Below, piece after piece: positions 56,056 through 64,000 of a stretch of 64,000 nt of DNA. The notes under the pieces were generated by a model, which saw only the letters and a list, made by a program, of their open reading frames with translations, was not told where the DNA came from and made no database searches. The translations under genes and the position numbers were made by a program. Numbering within the stretch: the stretch's first letter is position 1; every line of letters starts with the position of its first letter. Origin of the DNA: Fulvia fulva (lineage: Eukaryota > Ascomycota > Dothideomycetes > Mycosphaerellales > Mycosphaerellaceae); contig NC_063013.1 in NCBI RefSeq assembly GCF_020509005.1, positions 2,356,001-2,420,000 of the forward strand, read 5' to 3'.

Positions 56056-57000
56056 CTCTGCAGGCGGGTGCGGGGACGTTGTCGGCGCAGATACTGGTGT
56101 GGTGGTGCAGTCGGCGGTGACAGACGACTGGTGCAGGTGAAGAAGAAGTGTGGTGGTGGTGGTGGTGGTGGTGTAAGAAGTGGAGCCTGTCGAGGTTTGG
56201 CGGGCGTGGTTTCTGTTTTGCAGAGCCAAAGTTCAAAGATCGCTTTCGGTTCCAAGGTTGTCCCGCAGTTCTTAGCGTACTTGTCAGAAAACGGCGAGAA
56301 CAAACACGACACTTTTGGTGAAGCAGGACGGTGTCTGTAGAAGAGGGTGCTGCGCGGTCTCGGCCCCAGTTATAAGTGATAGTTGGCAGATAAGTCAGTG
56401 AACGCGAGTGGCGAGTTTCCTCTTCTCATTCTTCTGCTTCTGCTGCATGTGAATGTGAAGCGGTCAAGCGCAGGGTGGGAGTGCCAGGACTTTTGGGCGT
56501 GCCCCACTTCTACCACTGCCAGTCTGCGCGTCTTCCTTCAAGCACGCGACTGCACGGTGAATGGAGAACAGACAATTCAGACATCAACCTGGCCACCACT
56601 CACACCGCGCTGGAAGTTCGTCAAGTGAGCGGCTTGCTCATTCCCAGTGCCATGGCCGATGAGGTTTGACTCAAAATCACAGCTTCTTCATCGACCATCA
56701 AGCATCGATGTGGTGGCAGGAGCACAACACCGATAGCACAATTTGTTCGCAAAAGAGCAGTGCTATACTTGGACCGCTCGCGGATGACCGATTTGCTACC
56801 GTATCTCGCCTAGATGCCATGCTCGACGATTCAAAGTCACATTCGATCTGTTGCATTCCGCTCACTGAGTGTCAGGCCACAAGAGCTCCCACCGTACCTT
56901 GATCGCACTGCCTTGGGGACTTCTGCCAGGACACTTGATACTGTCCCTGGACAACAAACGCAATCCATATCGACGAGGACCTGTATCAATCAACGACACG
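56056..57000. promoter_or_regulatory. Shared upstream region, importin alpha / POT1
   Basis: About 945 bp between divergent starts. The importin alpha side holds a TGG triplet repeat at 56,150-56,174. No convincing gene lies between; the plus frames at 56,383-56,900 have no domain. An in-frame ATG at 56,869 precedes the preferred POT1 start. Confidence 0.5.
56150..56174. repeat. TGG trinucleotide repeat in the importin alpha leader
   Basis: A run of about eight TGG units about 100 bp upstream of the importin alpha start codon, so probably in its 5' UTR (CCA repeats on the transcript). Confidence 0.85.
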
Positions 57001-58887
57001 ATGTCTCTCCCACAAGGCTTCGTGGACCTTGCGAGAGCATATGAGTCTCTGAACGATACCTTCGTCAGCATCATTGGGGTGGTGGTAGACTTCATGGCCC
57101 CCACAACTACTGCGAGAGGCGATCATACCGTGAAGTTCAAGCTCATGGATGGTGTCCTGCCACGTGCTCAATTCAGTGGCGAAGGTCTGGACGTTCGTTT
57201 TTTCCCCAAGGACCCCACACATCTCCCCAAGGTACGAGACATCGGCGACGTGGTACTGCTTCGCAATATCAAGATGTCCACATTCAACGGCTCCAAGGTA
57301 GCCCTGTCCAACTGGCAAACGCAAACGCTCGTGTTTCCCTCGAAGTCGATCCCAGCCAAGGGCTTCAGCATACACTACATGGGCAAGGACAAGGTACCAT
57401 GTCTTGGCATTGAGCGAGATGTGGAGTCGCTCCAACTTGCCGAACAGGACTATGTCATCAATCTGAAAGACGAGATGCACAGAGTGATTGAAGACAGTTT
57501 GCGCAAACGCGCTGCTGGAGAGGAACGGGCCAAGGAGCGACAAATTGATTGGCAGAACGTTCCCACTGAACCAGCCGCCAAGAGGCAGAAGACAGCTGCA
57601 TCGGCAGGACAGAAGCTTAGGACTATCAGTCAGCTCGAGGGTCCGAAGGAGTTCGTCGACCTGTATGGGGTGGTTGTGAAGATAATACCAACCGCGACAT
57701 ACAACGGTTGCGATCTCTATATTAGCGACTATACCATCAACAAGCAATTGCGAGAGTTCGCGCCGCCTGAGGCAGCTGACGATGTCGGGAGGGACGGTGA
57801 CAGTTATGGCTATAGCGATCAAGCCAAAAAGCCTTTTCCTGGACCCTACGAGTACAGAGTCTTGAAAGTTAACTTGCATCAACCCCATGCGCAGCACGCA
57901 AGCCGGACTGTTGGTGAAGGGGATGTTGTGCTTCTCCAGAACGTGAAGACACGAATTGTTACACCTGGCATGACTCTGGAGGGTGACTTATGGCACGACC
58001 ACATGTTCCCCGACAAGATACAAATCAGAAAGCTATCCGATGGCGAACGCCAGAGGCGTCCGGAAGTGCAGGCCATCGTGCAACGTAAGGAAGAATACTG
58101 GAAGAAGCGTGATGCTAAACTCTTGCAGCTGCGACGGACGAAGGAGAACGCAGAGCTGACAACGAAGGCGGAGAGAAAGCAGGCAAATAAAGAGAGGATG
58201 AAGCAGAAGAAGCGTGGGGGTCAGGAACATGAAGCTAACCTGGTGAGCCACGCGAAGAAGACGACCCTCAATCCCCATGTGAGATGCAACGATACGGAGG
58301 TAGCCGTGACTAGCATCGGGGAGATACTTGACCTGGACAACATGAGGCACACGAACGACTCACCAGACGGTACTTCCTACGACCTGCCATTCATCAACGC
58401 GAAATATCGAGCAAAGGTGAGAGTCGTTGACTTTGAACCGAAGTCTCTTGAGGATTTCGCGGTACCCGTGCTTCCAGATGATCAGGGGAGTGTTGACAGT
58501 ATGGACTATGTCTACAATTCGCAGAGGTTGGAGTGGTACTTCTCTCTGCTGCTGGAGGATGCCAGCAATCGCTCGCGCCCCAACGACCAGCAGAAGAACA
58601 GAATATGGGTTCACATCCATCACGAGCAGGCGCAGTTCCTCTTTCGTGATCTGGACGACCCGCAGGACTTGAGACACAACACGCAGCTGTTGGCTCAGCT
58701 GCGAGAAAAGATGTTCCTGCTTTGGGGCAATCTTGAGGAGAGTGGAGGGGAAAGCCTGAGCAATTCACCATTCGAATGTTGCATCTGTGAATATGGTACC
58801 GAGCTAGACAATGATGATCCAGCGAAGGATGATGCACCATTGGGGTGGCAGAGGATGTTTGGCATGTTCGGCACTACGATATTATAG
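57001..58887 (+). CDS. POT1: Protection of telomeres protein POT1
   Basis: A single-exon frame, 628 residues from ATG 57,001 (MSLPQGFVDL). An in-frame ATG at 56,869 adds 44 residues without recognisable features. Residues about 5-160 form the telomere-end-binding OB fold of POT1: FVDLARAYESLNDTFVSIIGVVVDF, TVKFKLMDG, GDVVLLRNIKM and the VFPSKSIPAKGF block. Residues about 215-345 form a second OB fold (FVDLYGVVVKIIPTATYNG, LYISDYT, GEGDVVLLQNVKTRI). A charged helical linker (KERMKQKKRGGQEHE) leads to a C-terminal domain with FECCICEYG near residue 593. POT1 binds the single-stranded G-rich telomere overhang in the shelterin-type complex, protecting ends and controlling telomerase. The assignment rests on both OB folds and domain order. 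Confidence 0.88.
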   Translation: MSLPQGFVDLARAYESLNDTFVSIIGVVVDFMAPTTTARGDHTVKFKLMDGVLPRAQFSGEGLDVRFFPKDPTHLPKVRDIGDVVLLRNIKMSTFNGSKVALSNWQTQTLVFPSKSIPAKGFSIHYMGKDKVPCLGIERDVESLQLAEQDYVINLKDEMHRVIEDSLRKRAAGEERAKERQIDWQNVPTEPAAKRQKTAASAGQKLRTISQLEGPKEFVDLYGVVVKIIPTATYNGCDLYISDYTINKQLREFAPPEAADDVGRDGDSYGYSDQAKKPFPGPYEYRVLKVNLHQPHAQHASRTVGEGDVVLLQNVKTRIVTPGMTLEGDLWHDHMFPDKIQIRKLSDGERQRRPEVQAIVQRKEEYWKKRDAKLLQLRRTKENAELTTKAERKQANKERMKQKKRGGQEHEANLVSHAKKTTLNPHVRCNDTEVAVTSIGEILDLDNMRHTNDSPDGTSYDLPFINAKYRAKVRVVDFEPKSLEDFAVPVLPDDQGSVDSMDYVYNSQRLEWYFSLLLEDASNRSRPNDQQKNRIWVHIHHEQAQFLFRDLDDPQDLRHNTQLLAQLREKMFLLWGNLEESGGESLSNSPFECCICEYGTELDNDDPAKDDAPLGWQRMFGMFGTTIL

Positions 58888-60181
58888 CACGGCACACGTC
58901 CATGCACGCCATTGCGCGTCACATGATGGCCGCGGCGTCTTGTACCTGAGCGCGGCACCAGAGCAATTTTTCCGATTGGCATCCGCGCTAGGTAAAGTCT
59001 AAAAGGTGAGACCGATGTACCCGTTTGAAAGCTTGTACACGAGCCTTATCTGAGAAGATGCGGTTGAAGGTGTGCTGTCATATGGCGTTGTTTGTGAAGG
59101 TCTTTGTGCAAGCTGCAAGGCCTCGGTGCTCTGACGACGAAGTGAATTTTGTAGTGGCCTCCCTTCGTACAGACGAGTGGGCCCGCGACGCGCTGAGGAG
59201 CGCCACTTGCGCGTTTGGGAGAGGATAAGATGAGATGTCGAAGAGGCGCAAAGGCGAAAGCCACACGAGCCGACACAAGGTTTTGGTAGATGTAAGGATC
59301 GTCTACCGCAGCTTGCGGCTGGCGACCGATCCATGTGAATTTCCCCAGGTTGGGCGGTTTTCGCAAGGTTTGTTGGCTTGGAGACAGCGTGGAGGTGGAC
59401 CTGGGCCCTGGCAACGATGGAACGAAGAGCAGATGGAGAGGGATGGCACGTCCGATGCTTCTGACCAGACCGCCTCTGCTGCCCGGTCGATTTCTTCTGT
59501 CCCCAGCCGCGATACGTAGGCAGGTAGAGTGGTACAAAGCGACAGTCGTGACTTCTTAAACAAAGCTATTGAGATCATCTGCGCCGGATGCAGCTAGCCC
59601 GCCATCAGCGTGACGTCATCACCCTGGCAGGCGCTGTCGCTTGGAACGTGATTCGCATGTGTGCAAAACAAGGAAGGAGATGCACGGGCGCATGTGAGGC
59701 GCGAGCGTGGCGAGGGAGCCAAGGGAAGTGATGCGTGCTTCACTATTGGATCGCGATGACGATGATGGTGTCAATGCGTTCATGTTTGCGGAAAGCTAGA
59801 CCTGGACCTCGTGGTGAAACACACCTCATGCTGAAGCTCTTCCTCCTTCTCTTGCCTCTCGTCCACCAAACAAACATCTCCAGATACCCCCAAACACCTC
59901 CCCATCCACCACTTTTGCGGTCGCGCGCATCTACAGCGTTGCTTACATTCCGCTTGCATAATTCACGAGATACCCCCAATTGTTTACATTGTACCGATCA
60001 TCGCCAGAGTGTCACTGTTGGCCACGCGTGCTCGAACAGACACACACCCCAGCTCTAATACAGCAAACACATACACCAGCGTCAGTGCCAGCATACCTGC
60101 GACCACTGCGCACACCTGTCCACAGCAAGAGACAGCGACAGACATTGAGCTGAAGCACCAGACCAGCAGTCAGCCGCCACC
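58888..60181. other. Intergenic region and long 5' leader of the HAM1-like gene
   Basis: About 1.3 kb without a supported gene. The longest frame (minus, 59,046-59,537, 163 codons) has no domain and biased composition. The right part, 59,820-60,180, is a C/T- then CA-rich leader typical of highly expressed fungal genes. Transcription probably begins in this stretch. Confidence 0.5.
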
Positions 60182-63172
60182 ATGACTTCGAAAGCGGTCA
60201 ACGTCCCAACGGACCTCAAAGCCAAGGAGAAGAATGTCAACGCAAAGCTCCAGCTCTACGGAATCTACGCAGCCTTCGCCAATGGCAAGGCGCCATCAGT
60301 ACGTCGACTCTTCCTGACATGTGCGCATCACTTCACGTGCTAATGCTGTCGCAGAACAAGCAAATCGACGTCGCCATGAACTCGGCGCTCGAGTGGCAAG
60401 GACTGAAGAGCCCATCCGGCAAGCTGTCCAACGACGGCAAGCAGCTTGTAGCAGATCTGCGCGATGTCATCGAGAAGGCCAAGCAGCTTCTCCTGTCCAA
60501 GAACGAGGGCAACCTCCTTCAAGACTTCATCTGGCAAACACAGCGAATCGGCGCTGGCGAGGCTCAAGGCGTAAAGGCTCCGATTGACAAGGACACTGCC
60601 AAGCAGCACGGCAACGAGGCCCTTGAGGGTCTCCGCACTCTCGGCCAGCTGACCATCACCAACGGTCAATTCCGCAAGCTGTGTAAGTTCTTGAATGCCT
60701 ACAATTGACCTTCTTTTCTTGAAATGCTGACCCGTCACAGTGTCGGACGCCATCACTCTTTTCCGCGACATCGCTGGTGATGCCGCACAGAAGGCTGCTA
60801 CCAAGGTGAACCCAGATGAGGAGGCGCTGTCCCAGATTGATAGGCCAGCTGAGGACAACACCTGGCACGAGGCTCCTGACCTCTCTGGTGCCAACATCAA
60901 GCAGCAGATTCGCAGCCAGGTTCCAATCGGCAAGAAGGATCTGCAAGACGCCGCTGGTGATGCCACCCAGGCTGGTCACCCATCTGGATCCCGCAAGCCA
61001 GAAGATGCGGCCAAACTCGCCGCTGAGGAACAGCGCCAGGGCAAGCAAGGCACAAGCTTGGACCCATCATCCGGTGCCGCTGCCGCTGCTGGCACTTTGA
61101 AGAACCGTCTCGACCAGAACGTCGACGAGGAGAAGAAGCAGCAGGCTCGTGAGTACCGTGACCGCACCCGCGAGTACTTCAAGGGCAAGATGCCACAGGA
61201 ACGCCGCGAGCAAATCGTCTACCGCCTGAAGAAGATGATTGTTGAGATCCAGGGACACCAGGACTGTAGGTACTCCGTGCTGGACGGGATGAGATTTGCA
61301 TACTGACAATTCCACAGACCAACAGGCCATTGATACTTTGCTCCGTCTGGCTGAGCAATATGGCGGCCACACCAAGGATGTTGCGGCCCAATCCCAAGGA
61401 GCCGTTGAAGGTGCCCACTCCCAGGACAGCTTGCAAACCGCGGAAACTGACTTGAGGGTGCGTGTGAACTAGGCTTTATGCAGAAGAGTCAGCCAATGCT
61501 GACTGATCTCAAGAAACTCCTCGAACGCTTTGCCAACTCGACATCTTTCGATGATCTCTTCGACTCGATCAACCAGATCTATCGCGACGCCGACCGTGAC
61601 CCAGAACTCAAGGGTTTCTTCAAGGATACCGACCGCTTCATCCGAAAGTGCCTTCAAGAGCAGGGTTACGTCCTTCAAGATGAGTCGAACCAGCAGTGGA
61701 ACAAGCTGTACGACGAGGGCCAATTCCTCCTCCGTGACCGTTACCGCAGCCACACCGACCGCATTGTCGACGAGACCAAGTTCTTGGCGGATCAGTTCGA
61801 CCAAGACCCACAGAACCAGGCTTTCGCCAGATCCATGGAGAAGCTCTTCAAGGATCTTGGTAACGATGCCGATGGCAAGCCAGAGTTCAAGCCACACTTG
61901 GTCAAGGATCTCACTGAGGTTCTCCTCCCCGCCTTCTTCGAGCACGTCCGCTACGTTCCAATCCCACGAATTGAGTACTCCGACCACATGGTCGATGCTG
62001 TCGTGGAGAACCTGGTCATCGAAGGTGACAACCTTGCACCAAACGTTGCAGAGTTTGGCAGCGACAACTACTGGCGCTGGGGCCGTAAGGGTGCTCAGAG
62101 TAAGAACAAGAACAAGGTTATGATCTCAGTGTCCGGTGTCCAGATGGACCTCCGTGATGTCTCATACTACATCAAGAAGAAGGAGGGCTTCCCAAGTGTT
62201 ACTGACAAGGGTGTCATGGACATCTTCCTTGGTGGCAGCGGCTTGAGCTTCAAGATCGCCATGGAGACTGCAGACAAGAGCGACAGTGCCCACTTCTTCA
62301 AGATTAACAAGGTCGATGTTGACATCAAGAACATGAACATCAAGCTGAAGCAGTCCAACCACAAGTTGCTGTTCGGTCTGTTCAAGCCTCTGTTGCTCAA
62401 GGTCATGCGTCCTGTGCTTCTGAAGGTTGTCGAGAAGCAGCTCCGCGACAACGTGTCGCAGCTTGACGCTATGCTCTACCGTGTCAAGAAGGAAGCCGAT
62501 CGCGCTGCCGAGGAGGCGAAGAACAACCCCGACCCAGAGAACATCCAGAACATCTACCAGCGCTACTTCAACGCATTCCAGCAGCAGATGACCAAGGGCC
62601 AGCAGAAGAAGGAGCAGCTTAAGGAGCAGGCTGCCGACAAGAAGGTCAACGTTGCTGTCACCCAGCACGACTCCATGTTCAAGAACATTGAGCTTCCAGG
62701 AGGCATCTCCACCAAGGCTACCGAGTACAAGAACCTTGCTGGCAAGGGTGACAAGTGGGAGTCACCAGGTAAGGCTTGACATGATCCGCACATGTGATGA
62801 AAAACGGCTAATATCTTCACAGTCTTCTCCATTGGCTCTGCTAGGGAGAGCTCCAATCTGCCATCCGTCTCCGAGCCACAACGCAAGCCACACTCGACTG
62901 CTCAAGGTGGCGTCCGTGGTGGTAACCAGCCCAACACTGTCGCCAGCGGAACTTCCAATGGCAGCGCTGGTGGCCTTGCCGGTGGTCTTGTCGGTTCCGG
63001 CGCCGCCCCAACTGGACCTAATGGCTCCGCCGGCTTTAGCAACCAGGTTAACGATGCCTTCAAGCCAACCACGGATCTCGGTCTCAACCAGCCAGGCTCG
63101 GGCGCCGCCGCTGGCGACGATGGCAACACCACCCTTGGCCGCAGCAACCCAGTTCTGCAGGGCAACGTCTAA
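60182..63172 (+). CDS. HAM1-like protein (DUF5923 + DUF4449), 904 residues
   Basis: Six exons: 60,182-60,298, 60,355-60,682, 60,741-61,265, 61,318-61,457, 61,514-62,768 and 62,823-63,172. Introns are 52-58 bp and the spliced frame is open throughout. The 61,458-61,513 intron is the least certain: it bypasses an in-frame TAG and uses a ctgac branch 9 bases before the acceptor. The N-terminal half (about 1-650) is helical and charged with LLERFANSTSFDDLFDSINQIYRDADRD and RYVPIPRIEYSD...NLVIEGDNLAPNV. The C-terminal half (about 650-800) contains GLSFKIAMETADKSDSAHFFKINKVDVDI, with a repeated hydrophobic pattern like lipid-binding TULIP folds. A Gly/Ser/Ala-rich tail of about 110 residues follows. 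I recognise the HAM1-like N- and C-terminal families; a Cryptococcus member is a palmitoylated protein affecting mating. The molecular role is not established. Confidence 0.85.
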
Positions 63173-64000
63173 ATCCAACTTGCTCAGCTTGAATCCTCGC
63201 TCGTTGACAAGAACGATCGAGTGATCGGACGATACTCATGACTGCCGGTTTTGGGCGTTGATCAGTGATGGAGAGATACCCAGCTCGTTTTGTCCTGGAA
63301 AGCCATGGATTGTTCCAGAGTTTTTCCGTTTGTTTTGCATGATACCACCTGCTTTATCAGAAGAAACAGCAAGAAAAGTCAACAGCAGTCAGCGATGAGT
63401 TTAATAATAATACACAGAGTTCTCACTACTTCTCAAGCTCAGCTCTACAAGGATTTAACACTGACATAGCCATACAAGGAGATACGATCCCGCTCCCCTA
63501 GCGAGTCGCGCTTGTGATACGCAGAGCCTCCAAAGTGATTTCAACCTCAGCCTTACCTCGCCTTCATGCTGCTGCGCAAAGCACATACCCGCTGTCTGGC
63601 CATGACCCGGCGAAGGCAGGACTTGGCTTTCGTGAAAGTACAACCTGCAATAGGTCGAGCAGTCGGAGTTCGCCGCATCTCTAGAGTCCGTCCTGAAAAT
63701 AGCACCACGATGCTACACTATACGCTAACAGTTCATCATTGAGGCTGGTTGCTACGCCATGCCGATATGTTGTCGTCGGCAGTGACTTGGCCGGGCGAGC
63801 CGTTTCCCTTCCAGTGGCGCCAAAGAACGTTGGCAATGACGTGCGACCAGCAGGGTCACTACCCTCTGGAAAGCGCAATTATGCTCGTTGAATGAGGCAC
63901 GATGAACAGAACGTTGTGTCCGGGACAACAGCCTTGTCGTCCCGCCTCTCGGGTTGCCTCGCCACGTTGTGCCATAATGTCCTTGCACACCAGAAGACCT
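63173..64000. other. 3' flank of the HAM1-like gene to the window end
   Basis: About 830 bp with only short frames on either strand and no recognisable domain or RNA gene. The first 200 bases probably hold the 3' UTR (a run tttaataataatacac lies at about 63,400). Confidence 0.45.

Noticed and set aside
59046..59537. 163-codon minus-strand frame upstream of the HAM1-like gene
   Set aside because: No domain, biased composition and no splice signals leading to other coding exons.
61469..61987. 172-codon minus-strand frame in the HAM1-like gene
   Set aside because: It is the complement of exon 5, whose plus frame matches a known protein family.
1..64000. CRISPR arrays, rRNA, tRNA and viral genes
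   Set aside because: No spaced direct repeats, rRNA blocks or convincing tRNA A/B boxes were seen by eye. Reverse transcriptases here belong to retrotransposons. A tRNAscan-SE and Rfam run would be decisive.

Overview
The window is fungal nuclear DNA, most likely from a filamentous ascomycete (Pezizomycotina; Dothideomycetes is my guess from protein resemblance remembered rather than searched). It has short 50-85 bp spliceosomal introns with GT..AG borders and CTGAC-type branch sites, fungal gene families, and many transposons carrying repeat-induced point mutation (RIP). RIP here is CpA-specific: CA and TG are depleted and TA enriched, while CpG survives, so mutated elements fill with TAG/TAA stops without becoming extremely AT-rich.

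Left half (1 to about 33,690): a transposon island with no host gene that I can support. It is a nest. A RIP-saturated Tad-type LINE (A, 1-921 plus 5839-6390) is split by a nearly clean LINE (B, 922-5823, two stop codons, 15-bp target duplication). A RIP-saturated Gypsy-type gag (6391-7845 plus 12858-14400) is split by a moderately RIPped LINE (C, 7846-12845). Next come two different Copia gag-pol elements on the minus strand (14,490-19,130 and 20,521-25,649), with a 5'-truncated clean LINE (E) at their junction. A Gypsy reverse-transcriptase scrap, a Copia LTR in the opposite orientation, an unclassified RIPped stretch and a complete RIPped LINE on the minus strand (F, 28,344 to about 33,470, same family as A) finish the island. 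RIP load orders the insertions: A, F, Copia and Gypsy are old, C intermediate, B and E recent.

Transition (33,690-43,300): CA/TG return abruptly. The zone holds an MFS drug-efflux-type transporter broken by one in-frame TGA, an apparently intact Tc1 (DD34E) transposon with 31-bp inverted repeats 20 bp after the transporter stop, a second Tc1/mariner-like transposase broken by two TAG codons, and a STAND-type N-terminal domain/ankyrin-repeat gene broken by a frameshift. These are accessory genes at the island edge, most of them damaged.

Right part (43,900-63,200): compact housekeeping genes: RanBP1 (Ran cycle), TAF14 (YEATS protein of TFIID/TFIIF and chromatin remodellers), a conserved-looking membrane protein of unknown function, Dsc1/Tul1 RING E3 ligase, a small unknown gene, importin alpha, POT1 (telomere protection) and a HAM1-like (DUF5923/DUF4449) protein. 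Importin alpha and RanBP1 both serve nuclear transport. Importin alpha/POT1 and the membrane protein/Dsc1 are divergent pairs with shared upstream regions. I found no CRISPR array, rRNA, tRNA or viral gene, and no obviously new multi-gene system. The most informative structures are the nested transposon stratigraphy, a 3'-UTR hairpin shared by the LINE families, the inverted Copia LTRs with a 28-bp palindrome, and the broken STAND-like ankyrin gene.
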